Shown in pieces: positions 49,457-58,574 of a stretch of 64,000 bases of DNA. The stretch comes from CAYNJG01 sp965216885 (GTDB taxonomy: Bacteria > Planctomycetota > Planctomycetia > Pirellulales > Pirellulaceae). Numbering within the stretch: position 1 is the stretch's first letter; each line of letters starts with the position of its first letter. The notes beneath the pieces were generated by a model. The model saw only the letters and a list, made by a program, of their open reading frames with translations. It was not told the DNA's origin and searched no databases. Where the stretch lies: contig OZ244209.1 of the NCBI GenBank assembly GCA_965216885.1, positions 558,001-622,000 of the forward strand, written 5' to 3'. The position numbers and the translations under genes were made by a program.

Positions 49457-51346
49457 ATGGACAAGGCTTTGCCAACACACGGACGTCAGACCAATCACGC
49501 CGCACGCGATGTGTTGCTGCTATTTGGGATTTCAGGCATCCTCTTCCTGTTTCAGCTGGGTGCGGCTCCGCTGTGGGATCGCGACGAACCGCGCAACGCG
49601 GGCTGCGCAGCCGAGATGCTGGCGGCGGGCGACTGGGTGGTGCCGGTTTTCAATGCCGAGCTGCGAACGCATAAGCCTGTGCTGCTGTACTGGCTGATGA
49701 TGACTTCGTATGCCGCGTTTGGGGTCAACGAGTTTGCTGCGCGTTTGCCGTCTGCCTTACTTGGGGTGTCGACGGTGTTGATGACCTGGCAGCTTGGGCG
49801 TTCGTTGTTTGGGACGAGCCAGTCAACAGCAAGCCAGTCAGCAGCAAGCCAGTCAGGCAACGCGATAGGTCGCTGGGCCGGCGTGATGTTGGCTTCGACG
49901 ATCATGTTTGGCGTTGCTTCGCGAGCCGCAACTCCGGACGCACTGTTGATCTGCTGTGGAGCGTTGGCGATCACCTTGTTCGCTCACTTCTCGTTTCGAG
50001 CGAATCGGGAATTTCCCGTCAGCCAAGTTGAAGCGATTGCGATTTATGCCGCCATGGGTTTGGGCGTACTCGCCAAGGGGCCGGTCGGACTGGTGATGCC
50101 AACCGCCGTGATCGGCATGTACCTGCTCATTCGTAGGCTGCCGTCAACGCCCAGCCCGACATCGTGGGCGGCACGCGCGATGTGGCTGTTGCGGCCCTTT
50201 CATCCTGTACATTTTTTGAAGACCTGTTGGTCGATGCGCCCGGTGACGGCGCTAGCCACCGTGGCGGCGATCTCTGTGCCGTGGTATTGCTGGGTGGCGT
50301 TGCGAACCGATGGTGTGTGGGTGCGTGAGTTTTTCTGGACGCACAATGTCAGCCGTGCGACGGACGTGATGGAGGGGCATTCGGGACCTCCGATCATCTT
50401 CTACGTCGGCGCAATTCTGGTGGGCTTTTTCCCGTGGTCGATTTTGACGATTCCGACCGGGTTGCATGTTTGGTCGCGGCTGAGCAAGAAGCCAGCCGGG
50501 AAGCAAGTAGCGACGCCAACAAAGGAGGCGGTCGATAATTCTCAAGTGCCGGCGGACGAAAGCCAGCGGCACGAGCGAGACGCCATCACCTTGCTGCTGT
50601 GCTGGGTGGGAGTTTATGTCGGTCTGTTTTCTTTGGCTCAGACGAAACTGCCGAGCTACGTGACGCCGTGCTACCCGGCATTGGCATTGCTGGGCGGGCT
50701 GTTCGTACAGGAGTGGAGTCGAGCGGTTGATTGCCGTCGCGTCTGGCTGCGAGTGGGCATTGGGAATCTGATTGCCGTCGGCGTGATTCTGCTGGCGGCG
50801 TTGCCCGTTGCGGCATGGATTTTCTTGCCCGGCAGCGAGTGGCTGGGTGTCATCGGTTTCGTGCCGCTGGTGGGTGGGATTTGTTGCTGGCGATACGTTT
50901 CCCAGCGGGAGAATCAACGGGCCACGTTTGCATTGGCGACAACGGCGGTCGCGTTTTCGGTATTGCTGATGGGTGTTGTGCCGGCGGAGATTGGCAGGCA
51001 TCAGAAATACGCTGAGTTGTATGCTCGGGCTGCCCGGCATGACGGGCCGATTGCTGCATGGGGACATTTGGAACCCAGTTGGATCTTCTATGGCGGAAAG
51101 CCGATTCGGGAATTTCACGCGACCGATCCCGCAGCGTTTCTGACGTTTCTGGAACAGCACCCCAACGCGCTGGTGATCACCACGCCGGAGAAGCTTCAAG
51201 AGAAATCGCAGGACAAATTTCCCGCCGATTTTCGTCAGGTATATGAGACCGAGTATTTCCTGCGCGACCGGCCGTTGCTGCTGGGCGAGGCGGATCTGCC
51301 AGCGAAATCGTTCGTGGCCGAACGTGCGGAAGCCGTGCGAAAGTGA
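49457..51346 (+). CDS. Glycosyltransferase family 39-like (ArnT/PMT) membrane protein
   Basis: A 629-residue polytopic membrane protein. The first loop has LWDRDEPRNAGCAAEMLAAG with the acidic D-E pair that GT-C transferases use, followed by KPVLLYWLMMTSY and a long series of TM helices (e.g. IYAAMGLGVLAKGPVGLVMP, TLLLCWVGVYVGLFSLAQTK). The C-terminal part is soluble (PIREFHATDPAAFLTFLEQH). Such enzymes move a lipid-linked sugar to lipid A or protein. A 15-bp repeat in the coding sequence gives a SQSTA/SQSAA/SQSG stretch near residue 120. Confidence 0.88.
   Translation: MDKALPTHGRQTNHAARDVLLLFGISGILFLFQLGAAPLWDRDEPRNAGCAAEMLAAGDWVVPVFNAELRTHKPVLLYWLMMTSYAAFGVNEFAARLPSALLGVSTVLMTWQLGRSLFGTSQSTASQSAASQSGNAIGRWAGVMLASTIMFGVASRAATPDALLICCGALAITLFAHFSFRANREFPVSQVEAIAIYAAMGLGVLAKGPVGLVMPTAVIGMYLLIRRLPSTPSPTSWAARAMWLLRPFHPVHFLKTCWSMRPVTALATVAAISVPWYCWVALRTDGVWVREFFWTHNVSRATDVMEGHSGPPIIFYVGAILVGFFPWSILTIPTGLHVWSRLSKKPAGKQVATPTKEAVDNSQVPADESQRHERDAITLLLCWVGVYVGLFSLAQTKLPSYVTPCYPALALLGGLFVQEWSRAVDCRRVWLRVGIGNLIAVGVILLAALPVAAWIFLPGSEWLGVIGFVPLVGGICCWRYVSQRENQRATFALATTAVAFSVLLMGVVPAEIGRHQKYAELYARAARHDGPIAAWGHLEPSWIFYGGKPIREFHATDPAAFLTFLEQHPNALVITTPEKLQEKSQDKFPADFRQVYETEYFLRDRPLLLGEADLPAKSFVAERAEAVRK
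49817..49856. repeat. In-frame 15-bp tandem repeat in the GT39 gene
   Basis: AGCCAGTCAACAGCA (49817-49831), a one-base variant (49832-49846) and a partial copy (49847-49856) encode Ser-Gln-Ser-x-Ala units. The 15-base length keeps the frame. Confidence 0.92.
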
Positions 51347-51494
51347 CGAATTGACGGGAATGTCGCATTCTCGGAGAGCTCGCGTATTGACGGCAACGGG
51401 CCGGAAGCGAAGACTACAGAACGCGTCGCGATCCAGTGGCTGGTCTACTTGGAACTGACTCCCGCGACCCCTCGCTCATTCGGACGATCGCGAC

Positions 51495-54395
51495 ATGATC
51501 CATGCGAAAATCTTTGCGTTGGCGATTCTGCTGTGCACAGCGCTGACGGCACAGGCTCAACGAATCAAAGTGGAAGCCGTCCCCGGGGTGCCCTTCGGCG
51601 CCGGGCGGGTGGTGATCCCGATCGATTCACGCATTTCCGCCGAGACCCTGGACTCGCACTTCATTTCCATCAAGGACACGCAGGGTCGAGTGTTCTATCC
51701 GGCGATTCGCTATACGCAGCCGATGGGGATGGTGCGCGAACTGTTGGGCGTGGTGGGAACGGAGGCTCCCAGTCAGTTGCATGTTCACTTCTTGTTTACC
51801 GGCAATCAACCGCTGGAAGTGACGGTTAACACGCCCAGTCCGATCCGGCTGTCGGTGGTGCCCAACGGTCGACCGGTTGCTTACAAGCGGTTGCTGCGGA
51901 TGTGGTGGGTGCGTTACAAGGCGGCCGTGCGGAAGCAGCGCAAGGAGGGAGACTATTTGCCCATCGTGGAAACGTATCTCAGTGCGATGTTGGCGGGACG
52001 CATGGGACTCGATGATGAAACGATGGATCGGTACGATTCGGGCGAGTCGATGTCGATGTTGCTGGGGCTGGAGAATTTGCGGATGGGCATGCTGCAGCGT
52101 ACCGTCATGGGCCGTGTGCCCCGCAACGAACCGCTGGAGTTTGCTCTACCGGAATCGATCGACTGGCCGCTGGAGAACGTGCCGCATGTTGACCTGCCGG
52201 CGGACCAAATAGAACAAATCGCCTGGCGTGTGCCAGAAGAGTGCTTCTACATTCGCTTCGCTCAGTTTGGCAACTACCAGTGGCTACGCCGACTTCTGGA
52301 GGAGTACGGTGGCGATTTGAGTCGAATGGTGATGTTGCGTGGCACGGATTCTCAATTGAACTCGCGTGTCGAAGATCAATTGGGGCTGCGCGAGACGAGT
52401 CTTTCTGCAGTGCTGGGTCCGCAGGTAATCTCGGATATAGCCATGATTGGTCGCGACACGTTTCTGCAGGAAGGTGCCGCCATCGGCATTCTGTTTGAAG
52501 CACGCAATGGTTTGCTGAAGGGCGAACTGCTCAATCAGCGCAAGGCCAAAGCCAAAGAGTTGGAAGCCGACGGCGCGAAGATTGAAACAATCAGGATTGC
52601 GGACACGGACGTTTCTTTTGCGAGCACGCCGAACAACCGTCTGCGTTCGTTTCAGGTTGCTGCTGGCAAGTACCACCTGGTGACGAATTGCCGCGACATC
52701 GCCACACGATTTATTGAGTGCTGCAAAGCGGCGGACGCGAGAGACGCGGGGAACGCCAGGGCGACCGGTGAAGCCGATTCGCCCGACGATCCCGTCGCTG
52801 GTTTCGAGGCGTCTCAAAATGCCAGCGGACGTTCGTTGGGCGAGTCGGACGAATTTCGTTATGCCCGCTCGTTGATTCCGCTGGGAGAGGACAACACGCT
52901 GTTCGCGTATCTTTCGCGGCGGTTCTTCGAAGGGCTCATCAGCCCCCAGTATCAAATCGAGCTCCATCGGCGACTGCAGTCGGTGACGGACGTTTCGCTC
53001 ATGGAACTGGCGACATTGGCTGCCGTTGCGGAAGGACATGGACACCAGCCGATCACGATGGAGGCGCTGGTGCGAAATGGGTTTGTGGGATCTCGAGTCG
53101 ATTTGCGCAGCGACGGCAGTTTTACTCGCGTTGCCAATGGCGAGGTCGTCGACTCGGTGCGCGGAGGAATTGGAACTTTCCTGCCGATTCCGGATACGCC
53201 GATCGGTAAAATCACCCGCTCGGAGAGTCAGCGATTTCAGCGTACGGCGATGTTTCATAAGAACAACTGGACGGAGATGGATCCCGTACTGATCGGCGTG
53301 CGTCGTCTGGCATTGAACGACGATACGGAACACGTCGAGGTTCAGGCGCGCATGCTGCCACTGAACAAAGACAAATACGGCATGATCACGAAGGTGTTCG
53401 GGCCTCCGAGTACCACCCGAATCAAATCGCCCGAGGACGATATCGTTTCCGTTCAGGGCTACGTGGATGGTGGGAATCTGTCGCTGACGCCGCATCACCT
53501 GTACTTCGGAATCCGCGACGCCGCGCCCAAGCAGGACTATTCGGAACGTCGGTTTCTGAAGTCGTTACAGATCATGCGGTCCGCGCCGGCCTACGTGGCT
53601 GCATGGCCGAAGCCCGGGATCCTTGATGCATTTGGCTTCGGTGGCAGGCCGATTGGGAACGGTTACAGCAAGATGCTATTGGGGCTCTTCCGGCTGGACG
53701 CGTTGAATGGTTTTTCGCTGTTGTCGTTCGATCCCGGGATCCTCGCGGAGGTCGCTCCGCAATTGTCCGTCGAAGAAGTAGAGCAGCCGGCGCAATTGCA
53801 CGTGCATGTTGGGGACATCGTGAACTCCAACTTTGGGAAGTGGGCCAACGATTTGGACTACCAGCGCGCATGGGAAACTTCGGTGGGGAATGTGCATTTG
53901 ATGCACGTTCTGGCTCAGCAGCTTCGAGTTCCGATGTCGGAGGCGAAGGACGTCGCCGAACGCGTGTTGGACGCTGACTTGCATTGTCCGCTGGGTGGCG
54001 AATACGGTTTGCAAGCGAATGCCGACGGCACGCAGCGTTGGGTCAGTTCCGCGTGGGCCCAGGGGAAGGACAAGGGGCGTGCTGAGTATGTGTCGCCGCT
54101 GATGCATTGGCTGCGAGGACTGGAGGCTTCCGTAACGATTGAGGCAGACCGCGTCGTGGCCACGGGGGCGATTCAGATCAAACGTGAAAAGCAGGCAGCC
54201 GGCGGAATCAAATTGCCGCTATTCAACTTCTTTGGTGGCGGTACGAAGAAGCCATCCGAAAAGTCATCCGACGCAACGAAGAAGAAAACGGCAGAACCAA
54301 CTACCCCAAAACCGCAAGTCACTTCGCCGAACTCCGCCAAGTCGGCACCGGAAGAACTCCCGCCTCCCGAGCCACGGCCGGTCTTCAATGAGTAG
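51495..54395 (+). CDS. Large secreted protein of unknown function
   Basis: A 966-residue protein with a signal peptide (MIHAKIFALAILLCTALTAQAQ). I recognise no catalytic domain. The N-terminal ~130 residues look like beta-sandwich (GRVVIPIDSRISAETL; ISIKDTQGRVFYPAIRYTQP). An Arg/Trp-rich helix (LRMWWVRYKAAVRKQRK) and a long alpha/beta part follow, with a linker near 415-445 rich in Ala, Asp and Gly. The C-terminus is a Lys/Pro/Thr-rich tail. It begins 148 bases after the GT39 gene and may be in its operon. It looks like a planctomycete-specific family. Confidence 0.65.
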   Translation: MIHAKIFALAILLCTALTAQAQRIKVEAVPGVPFGAGRVVIPIDSRISAETLDSHFISIKDTQGRVFYPAIRYTQPMGMVRELLGVVGTEAPSQLHVHFLFTGNQPLEVTVNTPSPIRLSVVPNGRPVAYKRLLRMWWVRYKAAVRKQRKEGDYLPIVETYLSAMLAGRMGLDDETMDRYDSGESMSMLLGLENLRMGMLQRTVMGRVPRNEPLEFALPESIDWPLENVPHVDLPADQIEQIAWRVPEECFYIRFAQFGNYQWLRRLLEEYGGDLSRMVMLRGTDSQLNSRVEDQLGLRETSLSAVLGPQVISDIAMIGRDTFLQEGAAIGILFEARNGLLKGELLNQRKAKAKELEADGAKIETIRIADTDVSFASTPNNRLRSFQVAAGKYHLVTNCRDIATRFIECCKAADARDAGNARATGEADSPDDPVAGFEASQNASGRSLGESDEFRYARSLIPLGEDNTLFAYLSRRFFEGLISPQYQIELHRRLQSVTDVSLMELATLAAVAEGHGHQPITMEALVRNGFVGSRVDLRSDGSFTRVANGEVVDSVRGGIGTFLPIPDTPIGKITRSESQRFQRTAMFHKNNWTEMDPVLIGVRRLALNDDTEHVEVQARMLPLNKDKYGMITKVFGPPSTTRIKSPEDDIVSVQGYVDGGNLSLTPHHLYFGIRDAAPKQDYSERRFLKSLQIMRSAPAYVAAWPKPGILDAFGFGGRPIGNGYSKMLLGLFRLDALNGFSLLSFDPGILAEVAPQLSVEEVEQPAQLHVHVGDIVNSNFGKWANDLDYQRAWETSVGNVHLMHVLAQQLRVPMSEAKDVAERVLDADLHCPLGGEYGLQANADGTQRWVSSAWAQGKDKGRAEYVSPLMHWLRGLEASVTIEADRVVATGAIQIKREKQAAGGIKLPLFNFFGGGTKKPSEKSSDATKKKTAEPTTPKPQVTSPNSAKSAPEELPPPEPRPVFNE

Positions 54396-54457
54396 GCAGT
54401 AGGCAGTTCGCTACTCGCCGCTCCCTACTCGCTACTCGCCGCTCGCCGCTCCCTACT
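54396..54457. repeat. Short tandem repeat, CTACTCGCCGCTCC unit
   Basis: Copies of CTACTCGCCGCTCC, full and partial, fill the gap between the stops of the convergent 966-residue protein gene and the next gene, whose stop (54453-54455) lies inside the repeat. Confidence 0.8.
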
Positions 54458-55166
54458 CCCGCCGAAGCTGACCCATCAGCGGCGTCAATTCCTCATGCAC
54501 GCCCTGCGGCGCCCTAACCACCAGCGCCATGCCCGGTCGCCAATATCGGATCGTGGACAGGCCGCCGTTCACATCCCATGAGGAAGGCGAAACGGTTCGC
54601 TGGATCAGGTCAACGAGTTGCTGGCCGTAGTCCTGAGGCTGAAGATTGTTTTGGGCGGGAGCGTTGCCGTTGTTTGCAGCCTGGTTGAGCTGTGCGAGTA
54701 CAGCTTGCCGGATTTCAATCCTGGCAGGTCGCCTCTTACGACGTCGTTCTGCGGCAGCCGTCTCACGCTTGATCGAATTCAGGCGTCCACGCAAACGGCT
54801 GGCCGTGTCCCGCATGGACGAACTTGTTGCCAGGCGTGGATCGCGGACCAACTGCTGAAAGAGGTCAACGATTCTTAGCGATTCGGCAACCTGATCGTTG
54901 AGCGAAGTTGCTCGAGCGTGATTGCGTAGTACGACTCCCGCCTGGTCAGAATATTGTCGCGGCGTGAGAGGCTTGCTGGTTGGTGGCTTCGCGATCGAAC
55001 TTGTCGTTGGGGTGTCGGTGGAGCGCGTCGTTGACTTCAACGTTGGAACTACATCGGAGGAATCCGGTTTCGCACCCGGCGTCTCCTCGACAAGGATTTG
55101 GGCCGTGACTGGCGTTGCCAGCAGAGCGGTCAAAACCGCCGTCCAGGTCATCCACATCATCGTCAT
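54453..55166 (-). CDS. Secreted protein with secretin-associated-like C-terminal motif
   Basis: A 237-residue protein: signal peptide (MTMMWMTWTAVLTALLATPVTA), a Thr/Ser/Pro-rich segment, then helical parts (NDQVAESLRIVDLFQQLVRD). The C-terminus (LVDLIQRTVSPSSWDVNGGL and VVRAPQGVHEELTPLMGQLR) matches the L--LI--T--P-SW---GG pattern found in planctomycete secretin-like and exported proteins. It may pair with a secretin domain, but none is adjacent. No enzymatic motif is visible. Confidence 0.68.
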   Translation of the reverse strand: MTMMWMTWTAVLTALLATPVTAQILVEETPGAKPDSSDVVPTLKSTTRSTDTPTTSSIAKPPTSKPLTPRQYSDQAGVVLRNHARATSLNDQVAESLRIVDLFQQLVRDPRLATSSSMRDTASRLRGRLNSIKRETAAAERRRKRRPARIEIRQAVLAQLNQAANNGNAPAQNNLQPQDYGQQLVDLIQRTVSPSSWDVNGGLSTIRYWRPGMALVVRAPQGVHEELTPLMGQLRRE

Positions 55167-55400
55167 AACCCCCTCGTTGCTACGGTGTTCAGGTATCTCG
55201 AACGGTCGGTCTTACCAGACCCAGCCTCCTATTACACAACTTTTACGCGTCGAATATCAAGTGCTACCTACCAAAACCGGCGAAACGCATAAGATACGTC
55301 TGTCGGGCAGAGAGCGGTGCGTCACCTGACGAGCCGATGATTTGGGCCCGGCCCTGCTACGTGTCCAAAAGCAAACTTTGAATAACTGAAAGTGGTACGG

Positions 55401-56363
55401 ATGTCGACGGTAACAACTCCAAAACGCAACAGGCGTCAGAAGGTTACGGCTGGCGATCATGTCGAAACTTCTGGCGAAATGCCAACCATGGCGACCGAGA
55501 ATCGAACGGTTCTCGCATGGGGCGTCATTTTCTGGCTGGGAATCGTTCACATTGGAGCATTGCTCTGCCCATGGACGTTCACGTGGGAAGGGCTGGCACT
55601 GACCTTCGGGCTTCACTGGGTCACCGGCGGATTGGGCATTTGCCTTGGTTTCCACCGTTTGCTGACTCACAGCAGCTTCAACACGTACGCACCGGTTCGC
55701 TGGTTGTGTGCCCTTCTTGGTGGACTCGCCGGAGAAGGTAGCGCGGTTGACTGGGTTGCGAACCATCGCAAGCACCACGCGTTGAGCGACCAACCGGGCG
55801 ACCCGCACTCGCCGCATGAGGGTGCATGGTGGAGTCACATGATCTGGTTGGCATGGTGCCTGCCGGGCGAGGAGCACGAAAAGCATCTTCGCAAATGGGC
55901 CCCGGACATGATGAAAGATCCGATGATCGTCTGGATTGGCCGTCTGTTCATTCCCATCCATATTGTCACTGGCCTGATGATGATGGGTATCGGCTATCTC
56001 TATGGGGAATGGGTTGCTCACAGTACGGGACCGGCCATGGCCGCGTCGTTCGTCACATGGGGCATCTTCCTGCGACTGGCCTTCGTCCTCCACAGTACAT
56101 GGTTCGTGAATTCGGCGAGTCACATCTGGGGCTACACGAACTACGAAACAACGGACGACAGCAAGAACAACTGGTGGGTTGCGTTGATCAGCTACGGCGA
56201 AGGTTGGCACAACAATCACCACGCCTATCCACGCATGGCACTTCATGGTCACAAGTGGTGGGAAGTCGACCTCACGTGGGCCGTCATCCGAGCGATGCGA
56301 GTCTGTGGTCTGGCTTGGGATGTTGTCGACTACAAGCACAAGAGCGAGAAAGCGGCTGCCTGA
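55401..56363 (+). CDS. Acyl-CoA/fatty-acid desaturase
   Basis: A 320-residue membrane desaturase from ATG 55401; a GTG at 55392 is possible. The three His boxes of SCD-type delta-9 desaturases are clear: HRLLTH (about 90), HRKHH (about 125) and HNNHH (about 275), with TM helices around WGVIFWLGIVHIGALLCPW and LFIPIHIVTGLMMMGIGYL. It should introduce a double bond into saturated acyl chains, adjusting membrane fluidity. It is followed by a strong terminator and is likely monocistronic. Confidence 0.94.
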   Translation: MSTVTTPKRNRRQKVTAGDHVETSGEMPTMATENRTVLAWGVIFWLGIVHIGALLCPWTFTWEGLALTFGLHWVTGGLGICLGFHRLLTHSSFNTYAPVRWLCALLGGLAGEGSAVDWVANHRKHHALSDQPGDPHSPHEGAWWSHMIWLAWCLPGEEHEKHLRKWAPDMMKDPMIVWIGRLFIPIHIVTGLMMMGIGYLYGEWVAHSTGPAMAASFVTWGIFLRLAFVLHSTWFVNSASHIWGYTNYETTDDSKNNWWVALISYGEGWHNNHHAYPRMALHGHKWWEVDLTWAVIRAMRVCGLAWDVVDYKHKSEKAAA

Positions 56364-56394
56364 GTCGCTCACTTCATAGCTCGAAAATTTCAAG

Positions 56395-56422
56395 AACCGC
56401 CGGTTAACCCCGGCGGTTTTTT
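56395..56422 (+). terminator. Intrinsic terminator after the desaturase gene
   Basis: A perfect 9-bp stem, AACCGCCGG/CCGGCGGTT, with the loop TTAACC, is followed by six T residues (56417-56422). It lies 32 bases past the desaturase stop. Confidence 0.93.
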
Positions 56423-56549
56423 CGTGCGCTTTTCGTTGACGCCGTGAGGTGGCGTAGCCGCTAGGAGACTTGCTCCGCATTTCGGCATTTTCGGGTCAGA
56501 CATGAAAGTCACTCCGTAGTGTCTGGCAGAATACTCTCAGGTAGACCAA

Positions 56550-58349
56550 ATGATGCGGCGCACAAAACACAATGCTCGAGGCTTTGGCGTTCCGGCGCGA
56601 TTGGGGATGGAGCGGCTTGAAGGTCGTCAAATGATGACGCAGCTTGTGGAGCATTTGGGGGTTGGGATGATGTGCGATGCACCCGTGATCGGCGGCCACA
56701 ACGGTGAAGATGCCGTGTACTTCTCGGGCAACACGTCATGGGGGTGTTATAGCCGATTGGAATACGAGGCTTTGTGGCGAACGGACGGGACCGCTGATGG
56801 GACAGTCGCACTTGGTCGAGACAGCGGGGAAACAATCTACGCGGACACGGTCTCGGAGATTGACGGCCAGTTGTATTTTGGGATTTTGACGAATGGAAAG
56901 TCTGACCACCACGTGCTTGTAACCGATGGGACATCGACGCGGCCTTTTAGCGAGTACTCACGGGTTGTGGCGAAGGTCAATAATCATCTGCTCTACTCCT
57001 GCTACCATTGCGTCGATGGAGACTCCCATCTGATGTCGTTTGACGGTGAGTCAAGCGTCCCTCTTTGGGGCCAGGACTCGTCGGGGAGGCTTAATCCTGA
57101 AAACAAGGTGTTGCTGGGAGATCGCGTCTTCTTTGGTGGGAGGCATCTTTGGCGTAGCGACGGAACAGTGGAAGGGACGGAAGTCCTTCACACGACGAGC
57201 GGGGAAAGCGACGACTACCGGGATACGTATCGCATTATCGGGAAGGTAGGCAGTAGTGCCTTCTATTTCTGGGCGACAGGTGCATCGGGCCGAGAGCTAT
57301 GGCTTTCCGATGGCACGGTAATTGGCACCGTGAGGGTCCAGGACTCGAGGCTGACCGAAGCCCAGGAATCGACCGCCATCATTTGGAATGATTCGTTGCT
57401 GGTGATGACGGGCGACAGAGTTGGGAATGGTTTCCTGGGGCTCACTCCGTTGTTGATTCGTGGCACTGACACGACGCAGCTTCGTGAGAATCAATTGCTC
57501 ATCACTGAGTACAGATTTCAGACTGCGTACCATCACTGGAACGACAAGCTGGTGTATTTTGTTGGGCAAGAGCTATTGGCGACGGATGGAACGGAGCAGG
57601 GGACCAAACGCCTGCATCGGATCCTCCCGAATTCCAGGTATTCGACAGACCGGATGATGCACACGGATCGTTTCTTGTACTTCGAAGGCCCACGATATCA
57701 ACCATGGGATGCGAGCCATCCGGTGGGGCAGATCTACCGTTCGGACGGGATTGAAACTCAACGGCTTGGTGGTACCGACGGACGCTTGCTCGCTGTGACG
57801 GACGACCTGCTTATCTATCGGGCGGGTCGTGAGGTCCTGACACTCGCTGATGATGAGTCGGAACCCGTTCGTTTCGAAGATCGATTTGGGATTGAGGCTG
57901 GCACTTTTCACACCACGTTTTCGAACGGAGACTTACTCTTTACCGCATCGGGTGAGGAGCAACGGAGATTTTGGACAACCGACGGAACTCGGCAAGGCAC
58001 TGGCGTCTACAGTGACTACCCGACAATTACGCATGATGATGCGGACGAATATGTGGTCGACCTTTTCTGCTGCAATCAATTCATCGAGTTCGAAGACATG
58101 CTGATTTTTCAGGCATATACCGCGGACAGCAGCCACCTCTTCAGCATGCCAACGCCCGCCGCTCTGGAGAGAAATTCCGACGTGAACTCGGACGGTGTCG
58201 TCGACTCGATTGACTTTCTGGTGCTGCAAGAGCACTTCGGTACGACAGAAGCCGGCGACGCTCAGGGTGACATCGACGACGATGGCGTGATTGATTTCAC
58301 CGACTACCTTCTGTTGTCGCGGGTTATCGACCAAGCGAAACGCACGTAA
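56550..58349 (+). CDS. ELWxxDGT-repeat protein with C-terminal dockerin type I domain
   Basis: A 599-residue exported protein. The N-terminus carries an LGMERLEGRQMM signal of the planctomycete LExR type. Repeated ELWxxDGTxxGT units occur from residue ~70 to 510 (LWRTDGTADGTVAL, LWRSDGTVEGTEVL, LWLSDGTVIGTVRV, FWTTDGTRQGTGVY). The last ~55 residues contain dockerin-like Ca2+ loops (DVNSDGVVDSIDFLVLQEHF and DIDDDGVIDFTDYLLLSRVI). It probably acts as an extracellular adhesin or scaffold component. No cohesin gene is in the window. Confidence 0.88.
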   Translation: MMRRTKHNARGFGVPARLGMERLEGRQMMTQLVEHLGVGMMCDAPVIGGHNGEDAVYFSGNTSWGCYSRLEYEALWRTDGTADGTVALGRDSGETIYADTVSEIDGQLYFGILTNGKSDHHVLVTDGTSTRPFSEYSRVVAKVNNHLLYSCYHCVDGDSHLMSFDGESSVPLWGQDSSGRLNPENKVLLGDRVFFGGRHLWRSDGTVEGTEVLHTTSGESDDYRDTYRIIGKVGSSAFYFWATGASGRELWLSDGTVIGTVRVQDSRLTEAQESTAIIWNDSLLVMTGDRVGNGFLGLTPLLIRGTDTTQLRENQLLITEYRFQTAYHHWNDKLVYFVGQELLATDGTEQGTKRLHRILPNSRYSTDRMMHTDRFLYFEGPRYQPWDASHPVGQIYRSDGIETQRLGGTDGRLLAVTDDLLIYRAGREVLTLADDESEPVRFEDRFGIEAGTFHTTFSNGDLLFTASGEEQRRFWTTDGTRQGTGVYSDYPTITHDDADEYVVDLFCCNQFIEFEDMLIFQAYTADSSHLFSMPTPAALERNSDVNSDGVVDSIDFLVLQEHFGTTEAGDAQGDIDDDGVIDFTDYLLLSRVIDQAKRT

Positions 58350-58574
58350 CGGGATCGGGCTGATCTGAGCCGACGTGTGGCACCCAGGTACGGCGTAATC
58401 TTATCCAGTTTTACACCAGGTGTCCCCGTGGCACCGTTGGTAAATTGGGATAGGGGGAGATGGCTGTGCTTGCTAGACTATCGCACCTACGTGTCCGAAA
58501 TGTGACCACATTTGCAATTTTGCGACGCCCGCCAGTCCACGACGGACCTGACATGCGGCACCACGGAGGTAACG

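Noticed and set aside
52284..53498. 404-codon open frame on the minus strand
   Set aside because: It is the antisense of the 966-residue secreted protein, whose signal peptide and SD-linked start support the plus strand.
54396..54457. CRISPR-like short repeats
   Set aside because: Units are contiguous with no unique spacers and there are no cas genes nearby; this is a simple tandem repeat.
55257..56480. 407-codon open frame on the minus strand
   Set aside because: It is opposite the desaturase, which has three intact His boxes; the minus frame has no family features and spans the terminator.
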